Origin: Syntrophaceae bacterium UBA5619
GTDB lineage: Bacteria; Desulfobacterota; Syntrophia; Syntrophales; UBA5619
DNA: 10,730 bases
Assembly: GCA_002424545.1 (NCBI GenBank)
Contig: DIKL01000097.1
Location: 1-10,730 of the forward strand
Reading direction: 5' to 3'
This document shows positions 1 through 6,009 of this stretch, in pieces. How positions within the stretch are numbered: the stretch's first letter is position 1; each line of letters opens with the position of its first letter. The notes under the pieces were generated by a model. That model saw only the letters and a list, made by a program, of their open reading frames with translations. It was not told where the DNA came from and did not search any database. A program made the position numbers and the translations under genes.

Positions 1-10
1 TGTCGTTCAT
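1..10 (-). CDS. Start of a gene running off the left edge, probably TRAP transporter permease
   Basis: On the minus strand an ATG at 10-8 follows the TGA of the DUF1850 gene (14-12) after one base. A GAGGAG Shine-Dalgarno lies inside the end of the upstream gene, at a normal distance. Only three codons (Met-Asn-Asp) and one further base are visible, so the product cannot be read. From family knowledge, TAXI binding protein and DUF1850 genes are usually next to a fused DctQM-type TRAP membrane permease, so that is the most likely product. The one-base spacing implies translational coupling to the DUF1850 gene. The existence of the start is moderately supported. Its identity is inference from context only. 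Confidence 0.45.
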
Positions 11-11
11 C

Positions 12-533
12 TCATCTCCTCGTCAAACGGTTCAAAAGGGAATGTGTTTCACGATAGGCCCATTCCGCCAGAAAGACTTTCCGGATACGAAGCCGCAGCA
101 GTGTGTCGCCCGCGAGTTCGGGGAGCAGAATCGCTCTTTCTCCGAACTCCAGGGTGTTGTCGTAGCGGCGATCCACCCAGATCTCGACGGCGGTAAGGAT
201 CCGCTGCATGTTGGAGATGCGAAACGCCGCTCCATCGCGGTCAAACTTTTCGTTTTTGCCCAACACCGCGGGCAGGCCGGTGTTGGATGAGGCAAAGACC
301 GTTTCGTCGAGGATGAACCGGCCTTCGCCGTCCACCCGGAAACGGTCCCATACCGGACACAGTTCAACGGAATGCCGGTACATCAGCGAAAACCGGTCGC
401 CGGGCCGGAGAAGCCCGACAAAAAAAACCTTCTCCTTCCGCGGGGCCTCGATCTGAAGCACGCGCACCGGATAGAAGGCCGCAGCCAAAACAAGCGCCGC
501 CAGAAGGAGCAGGCCAACCGTTCGTTTCTTCAT
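12..533 (-). CDS. DUF1850 family protein, TRAP-TAXI transporter associated
   Basis: This 173-residue protein starts with two lysines and a long hydrophobic stretch (about residues 6-20), which looks like a signal anchor or signal peptide, so the rest is probably extracytoplasmic. The block at 52-63 (Y-R-H-S-V-E-L-C-P-V-W-D) and the T-G-L-P at 85-88 match the conserved 'YxHSVE...' and '(A/T)GLP' features of DUF1850. DUF1850 proteins are small and are nearly always found with TAXI-type TRAP transporters. Their exact role is not established, but an accessory part in substrate uptake is likely. The upstream neighbour is the TAXI binding protein gene, 54 bases away. The next gene begins one base after the stop. 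The ATG has no Shine-Dalgarno directly before it: the only good one (AAGGAG, 575-570) is separated from it by a 10-bp hairpin. Family assignment is fairly confident; function is not. Confidence 0.78.
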   Translation of the reverse strand: MKKRTVGLLLLAALVLAAAFYPVRVLQIEAPRKEKVFFVGLLRPGDRFSLMYRHSVELCPVWDRFRVDGEGRFILDETVFASSNTGLPAVLGKNEKFDRDGAAFRISNMQRILTAVEIWVDRRYDNTLEFGERAILLPELAGDTLLRLRIRKVFLAEWAYRETHSLLNRLTRR

Positions 534-577
534 GGAAACCGGGCGCCGCCGAAGGGGACGCCCGGTTTTCTCCTTGC
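531..577 (-). promoter_or_regulatory. Hairpin between Shine-Dalgarno and start codon of the DUF1850 gene
   Basis: Reading the minus strand, AAGGAG (575-570) is followed by one base and then a perfect 10-bp stem. The arms are AAACCGGGCG at 568-559 and CGCCCGGTTT at 545-536. Two further bases then lead to the ATG at 533-531. The 13-base loop can fold further into a short stem capped by a C-UUCG-G tetraloop. Linear distance from Shine-Dalgarno to ATG is 36 bases, far too long, but folding would bring them within about 3 bases plus the helix width. The hairpin may instead, or also, stabilise the binding-protein mRNA or attenuate read-through, as is common between binding-protein and permease genes. 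The pairing is seen directly; the role is inferred. Confidence 0.6.
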
Positions 578-587
578 CGTCTGACAG

Positions 588-1586
588 CTATTTGATCAGA
601 CCTTTTTCCTTGTAGTACTTTGCCGCGCCCGCATGGAGCGGAATCGCCATCCCGCTCAGGGCGGTTTTGAGCTGCACGTTCTTGCCCTGGGCGTGGACCT
701 TGGCCATCACTTCCGCGCCGCTCTCTTTCTTTCCGTCAGCGCCCTTTTCCCAAAGGGCCTTGGTCAGCTTGTAGACCAGGTCTTCCGGGACCTGCTCGTC
801 GACCACCCATTGGGCCATCGTGGTGACCGTGGGCACGTCGGCGGTCATCCCCTTGTAGGTGCCCTTCGGGATGATGACCTTGCTGTAGAAGGGGAACGAT
901 TTCGTGATTTTTGCGATCATGTCCTCTTCGATCGGGACGAGGACGATGTCGGTGGACATGGAGAGTTCGGTGATCGCCGCCGTCGGCCAGCCGGCGGTGG
1001 TGAAGGTCACGTCCGCCTGCTTGTCCTGGAGACGCTGGGACGCGCCGGAGAAACCGAGCCAGTCGACTCCGCCAAAATCCTTGTAGGCCAGGTTATAGAC
1101 GGACAGAATGTTGAGCGTATCGACCTCCGTGCCGCTCCCCCGGTCGCCCGGGATCAGCTTCTTGCCCTTGATGTCCTTGAGGCTCTTGATGCCGGAATCG
1201 GCCCGGGCCACAATCTGGATCGTTTCCGGATAGAGCGAGGCGATGCCGCGGAGATTCTTTACCGGCTTTCCCGCGAACTGGTCCTTGCCCTCATAGGCGC
1301 TGAATGCCACGTTGTTCTGGACGAACGCCGACTCGATCTGGTGGTCCTTGATCAGGTTGCAGTTGGCGACCGAGGCGTTTCCCGCCTGGCCGGTGACCAG
1401 GACCTCGGGAACCCTCTCCGTCAGGGCTTGGGCCAGTAGCCCTCCCAGGGGATAGTAGGTTCCGCCGGTTCCCCCCGTGGTGATTGCGAAGAATTTCTTC
1501 TCCGCGGCGGCCGCCGGACCCGCAAATACGACGGTCAGGCCCAGAACGACTGCCGCAACAATGACCCAATTCCGTTTTTTCATCAT
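588..1586 (-). CDS. TAXI family TRAP transporter periplasmic substrate-binding protein
   Basis: The protein captures a small solute in the periplasm and hands it to a TRAP (tripartite ATP-independent periplasmic) permease driven by an ion gradient. From the chosen start it has 332 residues. It opens with a Sec signal peptide: M-M-K-K-R, a hydrophobic run, and A-rich residues ending near A-A-A-A before E-K-K. Just after it lies T-G-G-T-G-G-T-Y-Y-P-L-G-G, the hallmark of the TAXI family, followed by the P-G-D-R-G-S-G-T-E loop typical of these proteins. The ATG at 1586-1584 (or the next ATG at 1583) was chosen because AAGGAGGAGG lies directly upstream and the signal peptide begins there. An in-frame ATG at 1667 would put 27 polar residues before the signal peptide and is unlikely. 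Substrate is unknown; TAXI proteins have been linked to glutamate and other organic acids in only a few cases. The gene heads an operon with the DUF1850 gene downstream. Confidence 0.9.
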   Translation of the reverse strand: MMKKRNWVIVAAVVLGLTVVFAGPAAAAEKKFFAITTGGTGGTYYPLGGLLAQALTERVPEVLVTGQAGNASVANCNLIKDHQIESAFVQNNVAFSAYEGKDQFAGKPVKNLRGIASLYPETIQIVARADSGIKSLKDIKGKKLIPGDRGSGTEVDTLNILSVYNLAYKDFGGVDWLGFSGASQRLQDKQADVTFTTAGWPTAAITELSMSTDIVLVPIEEDMIAKITKSFPFYSKVIIPKGTYKGMTADVPTVTTMAQWVVDEQVPEDLVYKLTKALWEKGADGKKESGAEVMAKVHAQGKNVQLKTALSGMAIPLHAGAAKYYKEKGLIK

Positions 1587-2012
1587 AATCCCTCCTCCTT
1601 GATTGAAATTGGCATTCCTCAGATTCTTCTTTGTATTCAAGATATGCTTCCGCTTAGAATGTTCCATACGAGGTACAAATCGGTTACAAGTTACCCCGCA
1701 AACTAAATGGTTTTCTGTATCTTGTCAACGATATTTTCTTGAAACAAACCGGGGCATCCGATTCCCTCATTTTGTGAAACCGGGTTGAATGTTTCGTTCA
1801 ATCGCGGCGGATTTCCCTCTTGCCGGGGAGATCCGCTCAGCAAAGAAAGGTGGTAGAGATTGCTCGTATTTTCATGAAGATGTCCGTTCTGCGCTGCGAA
1901 AAAAGAATTCTGGCATGAATATTTCATTGAAAAGGCGAAACACCGTGGTGTTCCGGTTTTCCGGGCCGCCGAGAATCATGGCGGATATCCGGGAAGATAT
2001 AGGAGAAAAGTG
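1587..2012. other. Divergent non-coding gap between the TAXI operon and a small membrane-protein gene
   Basis: About 426 bases lie between the two divergent starts. The stretch is visibly richer in A and T than the flanking genes, as expected of promoter DNA. It contains the candidate minus-strand promoter at 1700-1728, and an inverted repeat with arms AACACC (1939-1944) and GGTGTT (1947-1952) around GT, which is a possible operator for the plus-strand gene. Open frames here (for example 1789-2013 plus and 1703-1927 minus) lack a good ribosome binding site, contain no recognisable domain and look like chance. I see no tRNA, riboswitch or repeat that I can name. Confidence 0.5.
1700..1728 (-). 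promoter_or_regulatory. Candidate sigma-70 promoter for the TAXI operon
   Basis: The minus strand carries a consensus TTGACA (1728-1723), then 17 bases, then TAGTTT (1705-1700), a weak -10 match. Transcription would start near 1693 and leave a leader of roughly 105 bases before the TAXI start. The -35 match is perfect but the -10 is poor, so this is a candidate only. Confidence 0.35.
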
Positions 2013-2288
2013 ATGAAAAAGATCATGCAGACATCGTTACTGGCGGTTTTTGTCGTCCTCGCGACGTCCTCTTTCAGCTATGCCGAATTCGTGGCGACGA
2101 GCGGCGGGGCGTTTCCCTATTTTCATCTCGGCTGCCTCATCGTGGGCGGTCTGATCATCCTTTCGCTGAAACAACGATATCCGCGACTGTACCTGAGCGA
2201 GGCGATCGGTTCTTTCGCCCTCTATACCGTCTTCGTGTCCCTCTTCACCGCGCCCGTGGTCGATGCACTCAAGACGCTGATCAGTTGA
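2013..2288 (+). CDS. Small exported or membrane protein of unknown function
   Basis: I do not recognise this 91-residue protein. It begins M-K-K-I-M-Q, continues with a hydrophobic stretch (about 7-20) and has S-F-S-Y-A followed by E-F, a good signal-peptidase I site near residue 24. The mature part has one clear hydrophobic segment (about 38-53, C-L-I-V-G-G-L-I-I-L-S-L), a short basic loop with K-Q-R-Y-P-R, and a second hydrophobic segment (about 66-83). The likely topology is two membrane spans after a cleaved or uncleaved signal. The ATG at 2013 is preferred because AGGAG (2001-2005) sits 7 bases upstream; an overlapping GTG at 2010 is also possible. The gene stands alone, divergent from the TAXI operon and convergent with def. 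A link with the transporter is possible but rests on position only. That it is a real gene is likely; its function is unknown. Confidence 0.65.
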   Translation: MKKIMQTSLLAVFVVLATSSFSYAEFVATSGGAFPYFHLGCLIVGGLIILSLKQRYPRLYLSEAIGSFALYTVFVSLFTAPVVDALKTLIS

Positions 2289-2304
2289 AGAAACTCCTCC
2301 CCGG

Positions 2305-2328
2305 TTCCCCGGCCGGCAGGCCGGGGAA
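2305..2328. terminator. Terminator-like hairpin between convergent genes
   Basis: A perfect 10-bp inverted repeat, TTCCCCGGCC (2305-2314) and GGCCGGGGAA (2319-2328), surrounds a 4-base loop, GGCA. It starts 17 bases after the stop of the small membrane-protein gene and about 55 bases beyond the end of def on the other strand. It is therefore well placed to end transcription from both sides. Neither side has a convincing T-run, so it may act only as a 3'-end stabiliser or in concert with Rho. Confidence 0.5.
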
Positions 2329-2382
2329 TCAATCCCTTCCTCGTCAATCTCCGGAGAACCTCCCGCGCGGGGGAGTGAATCT

Positions 2383-2946
2383 CTATTTGTTCTGAAAAAA
2401 TTTTTCGAAGAAGCTCTGGCTTTTTTTCGGTATGAAAACCGATCCGTCGTAATCGACGATCAACTTTCCGTCGAGGTGGTCCATCTCGTGCTGGACGACG
2501 CGCGCGGCGAAGTCGAGGTATCGCTTGCTCACCTTTTTCCCATCGAGGTTGCAGGCGCGAACCTTGATCTCCGGATACCGGCTGATCTCCACACGGATCT
2601 CCGGGCAGGAGAGGCAACCCTCTTCGCCGACGACCCGTTCCCCCCGTTTCTGGGTGATCCGGGGGTTGACGAGGATTTCGAAGTCCTCTTTCCGGGTGGT
2701 CGGGTCCTTGTCTTCGAAGTTCCTGACCTTGAAGGCGATGATCCGCTTACCGATCCCGATCTGCGGGGCGGCGAGCCCTACGGCATCGTCCCGCTCCAGG
2801 AAGGCCTCCGCCAGCGTCCGGACGGCCCGCTTCGTTTCGGCGTCGAACGGGACAGGCGCTTCGCTGCAAGGCGTTCGCAGGATCTTGGTATCCTGCTCAT
2901 TGAGTTGTTCCCCCTTCCAGAGGGTCAGAACCTTGTGACGGGCCAT
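2383..2946 (-). CDS. def: Peptide deformylase
   Basis: This enzyme removes the N-terminal formyl group from nascent proteins in the cytoplasm using a metal ion (Fe2+ or Zn2+). All three family motifs are present in order in the 187-residue product. They are G-L-A-A-P-Q-I-G (residues 57-64), E-G-C-L-S (109-113) with the metal ligand Cys111, and H-E-M-D-H (153-157) with ligands His153 and His157 and the catalytic Glu154. The start at 2946 (M-A-R-H-K) was chosen because GAAGGA lies 7 bases upstream; the in-frame ATG at 2961 overlaps that Shine-Dalgarno. The C-terminal tail after residue 168 is short and basic and ends in F-F-Q-N-K. Def often sits beside fmt, but here it is alone on its strand, divergent from a radical SAM gene and with its own good promoter. 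Confidence 0.96.
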   Translation of the reverse strand: MARHKVLTLWKGEQLNEQDTKILRTPCSEAPVPFDAETKRAVRTLAEAFLERDDAVGLAAPQIGIGKRIIAFKVRNFEDKDPTTRKEDFEILVNPRITQKRGERVVGEEGCLSCPEIRVEISRYPEIKVRACNLDGKKVSKRYLDFAARVVQHEMDHLDGKLIVDYDGSVFIPKKSQSFFEKFFQNK

Positions 2947-2975
2947 GTTTCCTTCCTTCAAAATTTCTGCGCGAT

Positions 2976-3004
2976 TCTATATCACCCCCCGCCGGGGATT
3001 TCAA
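2976..3004 (-). promoter_or_regulatory. Candidate sigma-70 promoter of def
   Basis: On the minus strand TTGAAA (3004-2999), a 17-base spacer and TATAGA (2981-2976) form a good sigma-70-like promoter. It would start transcription near 2969, about 23 bases before the def start codon. The spacer holds a C-and-G inverted repeat (CCCC-GGC-GGGG), which could matter for activity or simply reflect base composition. Confidence 0.55.
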
Positions 3005-3023
3005 GAAATCACCAATTCGGTCC

Positions 3024-3052
3024 TTGCGGAATCCGGGAATGTCTGTTAATTT
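3024..3052 (+). promoter_or_regulatory. Weak candidate promoter of the radical SAM gene
   Basis: TTGCGG (3024-3029), 17 bases and TAATTT (3047-3052) lie about 40 bases before the radical SAM start. Both hexamers are imperfect. The placement in the short divergent gap opposite the def promoter supports it modestly. Confidence 0.25.
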
Positions 3053-3091
3053 TCTTCCCGCTTCCTGATTTACGGAAGAACGGAGCGAACG

Positions 3092-4390
3092 ATGTGCCGC
3101 TCCGGACGGCTTCGGGACCTTTTTCCCGGGAACGATTTTTCGGGATCGGCCACATTGATCAATTCCATCATTGCAGCCAAGGCGCGGCGCGAATTTTCCC
3201 GGGCGATGCGTTTCGAGGGAGGGGGCATCCCCCATGTTCCGCCCCCCGGCGACGCTCGACCCCGCCTCCTCTATCTCCATATCCCTTTCTGCGAACGGCT
3301 CTGTCCCTATTGCTCCTTCAACCGTTTCGTTTTTGAGGAGAATCTCTGCCGCGACTATTTCCGGGCGCTCCGCAAGGAGCTGCTCCTCTACCGCGACCGC
3401 GGATATGATTTCGGAGGGGTCTACGTGGGCGGCGGGACGCCGACGGTCCTGATCGACGAGCTGGAAGAGACGATCGCGGTCGCGCGCGGCGCCTTTTCCA
3501 TCCATGAACTGTCGGTCGAAACGAATCCGAACCATCTGACGGAAGATCGCCTGACGGCGCTGCAACGGGCGGGCGTCAACCGGCTCTCCGTCGGCGTCCA
3601 GAGTTTCGACGACGGCCTGCTTCATAAGATGGACCGTTTCGACAAGTACGGGAGCGGCTCCGAAATCGCCGAGAGGCTCCGCAACGCCCTAGGGCGGTTC
3701 GGGACGCTCAATGCCGACATGATTTTCAATTTTCCGACCCAGACCGAGGCGATGATCGACCGCGATCTGGAGATCCTGACGGGGATCGGGATCGACCAGG
3801 TGACCTGGTACCCGCTGATGGTTTCCGATTCGACCCGGCGGAAAGTGATGGAAACCCTCGGACGGGTGGACGATCGTCAGGAGGCGCGGTTTTACCGCCG
3901 GATCGTCGATCGCCTCGTCCCTGTGTACCGTTTTTCCTCCGCCTGGTGCTTTTCGCGCAGGCCGGCGATGATCGACGAATACATCGTCGATTACGGCGAG
4001 TACGCGGGCTTGGGCAGCGGTTCGATCGGCTACCTGAACGGCGTTTGCTATGCGAACACCTTCGACATCCGCGGCTACATCGCCCAGATCGAACGGGGGG
4101 ATCTGCCGCTTTCGGCCTCCCGGGATTTTTCCCTCCGGGAACGGATCCGCTACGACTTTCTGATGAAACTCTTCGGGACCCGTCTGAACGTCGCGGAGCT
4201 GAGGAACGGATACAAAGGCGTCTTTTGGCGCCTTCTCTGGCCGGATCTCCTGGCCTTTTTCATGATCGACGCTTTGTCCTGGCGACCGCCCGAGATCGTA
4301 CTGACCGGGCGGGGCCGGTACATTTGGGTCATCCTGATGCGGGAGTTTTTCACGGCGGTGAACAACTTCCGCGACTACTGCCGGGGGTAG
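3092..4390 (+). CDS. HemN/HemW-like radical SAM protein (coproporphyrinogen III oxidase family)
   Basis: This is a radical SAM enzyme that would use a [4Fe-4S] cluster to cleave S-adenosylmethionine. The cluster motif is C-x3-C-x2-C at Cys67, Cys71 and Cys74, in the context Y-L-H-I-P-F-C followed by C-P-Y-C-S-F. It is followed by V-Y-V-G-G-G-T-P-T (110-118), S-V-E-T-N-P-N-H-L, R-L-S-V-G-V-Q-S-F and N-A-D-M-I-F-N-F-P, all standard for the HemN/HemW family. The fourth cysteine of true HemN (C-x-C) is replaced by S-F, as in the heme chaperone HemW. Coproporphyrinogen oxidase activity should therefore not be assumed, and a heme-binding or other role is as likely. At 432 residues it is longer than typical HemW, with about 55 residues before the radical SAM core and a distinctive C-terminus (R-E-F-F-T-A-V-N-N-F-R-D-Y-C). 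The ATG at 3092 has GGAG 6 bases upstream; ATG 3206 is an alternative. No heme-biosynthesis gene is next to it. Confidence 0.85.
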   Translation: MCRSGRLRDLFPGNDFSGSATLINSIIAAKARREFSRAMRFEGGGIPHVPPPGDARPRLLYLHIPFCERLCPYCSFNRFVFEENLCRDYFRALRKELLLYRDRGYDFGGVYVGGGTPTVLIDELEETIAVARGAFSIHELSVETNPNHLTEDRLTALQRAGVNRLSVGVQSFDDGLLHKMDRFDKYGSGSEIAERLRNALGRFGTLNADMIFNFPTQTEAMIDRDLEILTGIGIDQVTWYPLMVSDSTRRKVMETLGRVDDRQEARFYRRIVDRLVPVYRFSSAWCFSRRPAMIDEYIVDYGEYAGLGSGSIGYLNGVCYANTFDIRGYIAQIERGDLPLSASRDFSLRERIRYDFLMKLFGTRLNVAELRNGYKGVFWRLLWPDLLAFFMIDALSWRPPEIVLTGRGRYIWVILMREFFTAVNNFRDYCRG

Positions 4391-4584
4391 ATGCCGGCTG
4401 ATCGAACGTAAAAAAGAAGGTGGTCCTACGCGACTGTTGCTCGATATGAAGCTGCGCGATGTTCCCACGGAAGGTAAAAAAAGTACAAGCCGGCTTTGCC
4501 CCCGGGGATGGAATTGCGGAAGAAATTGGGAGACCTCCCGAAGCTTCCTGCATGAACCGAATGAACGTAAAAAGGGTGCGCAAA
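4391..4584 (+). other. Gap before selA without a recognisable gene
   Basis: These 194 bases separate the radical SAM stop from the preferred selA start. The selA frame is open back to an ATG at 4459, but the added 42 codons have no Shine-Dalgarno and do not resemble the SelA N-terminus. Visible structure includes the palindrome AAGCCGGCTT (4487-4496) and a GGGA-GACC-TCCC hairpin near 4529-4540. I could not match the stretch to any riboswitch or tRNA that I know. No clear terminator follows the radical SAM gene, so selA may be read from that gene's transcript or from an unidentified promoter here. Confidence 0.35.
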
Positions 4585-6009
4585 ATGGATGAACATCAGA
4601 AGGATTTGCTGAAGCATCTGCCGAAGATCGACGAGATGATGCTTCGGATCGAAAGGCGGCAGAGTATTGCCGGGTTTCCGCGGGAGATCGTGAAGGAGGC
4701 GTGCCGGACGGTCGTGGAGGAGCTTCGGGCTCGTATCCTCCGGGAGAAGGGGGATACGTTCCGCCTGCCGACGCCGGAACAGGCGGCCGACCGGGCCGCG
4801 GAGATTGTCGAGGGCTACCGTTCTTACCGGCTCCGCCGGGTGATCAATGCCGCGGGCGTCATCCTCCACACGAATCTCGGCCGGGCGCCCCTCTGCCGGG
4901 AGGCGATCGAACGGATCGTCGAGGTCGCGCGGGGCTATTCCAACCTTGAATATGACATCGAGAAGGGGGAACGGGGGCTCCGCTACGACCACGTCCAAGG
5001 GCTCCTCTGCGCCCTGACCGGAGCGGAGGACGCGCTTGTCGTCAACAACAACGCCGCCGCGGTCCTTCTCGTTCTGAACGCGCTGGCGGAAGGAAAAGAG
5101 GCGATCGTCTCGCGGGGCGAACTGGTCGAAATCGGCGGCGAGTTCCGGATTCCCGATGTGATGGAGAAGAGCGGTGCCAGACTCCGGGAGGTGGGGACGA
5201 CGAACCGGACGCGGATTTCCGACTACGAACGGGCAATCGGCCCCGAGACGGGGATCATCCTGAAGGTCCACACGAGCAACTTCAAGATCATGGGCTTCAC
5301 CGAGGAGGCCGATCTGAACTCGCTTGTCGCCTTGGGGAAGAAACACAAACTCCCTGTTGTGGACGACCTGGGGAGCGGCTGCTTCATCGAACTGGACTGT
5401 TACGGTCTTGAGCGGGAGCCCACGGTTCGCGACCGTCTGGCCGCGGGGGCCGACGTAGTCACCTTCAGCGGCGACAAGCTGCTCGGCGGACCGCAGGCGG
5501 GGATCATCCTGGGCAAAATGGAATTCCTGCAACGGATCCGGAAAAATCCGCTGAACCGGGCGCTGAGGATCGACAAGCTGACGCTGGCGGCGCTGGAGGC
5601 GACGCTGGTGAAGTACCTCCGCCCGGCGGAAGCCCTGACGGATCTCCGGGTCCTGCGCGCGCTGACGGAACCCGTTGCGGCGGTCAAGGCACGGGCGAAG
5701 CGGCTGGCGGCGATGCTCCGCCGCGCCCTGCCCGGGAAATTGGATATCCAACTCGTCTCCGGTGTTTCGATGGCCGGTGGCGGATCGCTTCCCACCCTGG
5801 AGATTCCGACGGCCCTCGTTGTGCTCAAAGCGGCCGGTTTCTCTGCGGCCGCACTGGAGTCGAAGCTCCGGCGGCGGGAGACGCCGGTCATCGTCCGGGT
5901 CGCCGACGATCGGGTGCTGCTGGATCTTCGAACGGTCGATCCGGAGGAGCTCGCCGATATCCGCGACGCCCTCCGAGCCATTGCGACGGAAGGAGAGGCC
6001 GGGACGTGA
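4585..6009 (+). CDS. selA: L-seryl-tRNA(Sec) selenium transferase (selenocysteine synthase)
   Basis: SelA is a pyridoxal-phosphate enzyme that converts Ser-tRNA(Sec) to Sec-tRNA(Sec) with selenophosphate, in the cytoplasm, as a large homo-oligomer. The 474-residue product is close to the usual 460-470. Landmarks in order (numbered from this start) are L-P-K-I-D-E-M near the N-terminus, V-I-N-A-A-G-V-I-L-H-T-N-L-G-R-A-P-L (about 86-103), Y-S-N-L-E-Y-D (118-124) and V-N-N-N-A-A-A-V. Next come the E-V-G-T-T-N-R-T loop, V-D-D-L-G-S-G, and S-G-D-K-L-L-G-G-P-Q-A-G with the PLP lysine at residue 298, near Lys295 of the E. coli enzyme. The start at 4585 (M-D-E-H-Q-K) has AAGGG about 8 bases upstream and fits the family N-terminus; upstream in-frame ATGs at 4459, 4552 and 4561 lack ribosome binding sites. 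The gene overlaps rluD by 4 bases. Its presence implies a selenocysteine-decoding organism, although selB, selC and selD are not in view. Confidence 0.96.
   Translation: MDEHQKDLLKHLPKIDEMMLRIERRQSIAGFPREIVKEACRTVVEELRARILREKGDTFRLPTPEQAADRAAEIVEGYRSYRLRRVINAAGVILHTNLGRAPLCREAIERIVEVARGYSNLEYDIEKGERGLRYDHVQGLLCALTGAEDALVVNNNAAAVLLVLNALAEGKEAIVSRGELVEIGGEFRIPDVMEKSGARLREVGTTNRTRISDYERAIGPETGIILKVHTSNFKIMGFTEEADLNSLVALGKKHKLPVVDDLGSGCFIELDCYGLEREPTVRDRLAAGADVVTFSGDKLLGGPQAGIILGKMEFLQRIRKNPLNRALRIDKLTLAALEATLVKYLRPAEALTDLRVLRALTEPVAAVKARAKRLAAMLRRALPGKLDIQLVSGVSMAGGGSLPTLEIPTALVVLKAAGFSAAALESKLRRRETPVIVRVADDRVLLDLRTVDPEELADIRDALRAIATEGEAGT

Noticed and set aside
1703..2013. Overlapping open frames on both strands (74 codons each) in the divergent gap
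   Set aside because: No ribosome binding site, no recognisable domain, and they overlap the candidate promoter. The plus-strand frame ends by overlapping the real start at 2013 by one base, which looks accidental.
2897..3625. Long minus-strand frame (242 codons) across the def-radical SAM junction
   Set aside because: It is antisense to well-supported genes on its whole length. Long antisense frames are common in GC-rich coding DNA, and the translation is rich in Arg, Gly and Asp without domain features.
4391..4584. A tRNA (for example selC) or a known riboswitch upstream of selA
   Set aside because: No T-arm-like GTTCGA-type sequence, acceptor pairing or known riboswitch core could be found by eye.
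4585..6009. Possible in-frame TGA (selenocysteine) codons near selA or elsewhere in the window
   Set aside because: All recognised genes read to natural family ends without needing TGA read-through, so no selenoprotein is supported here.
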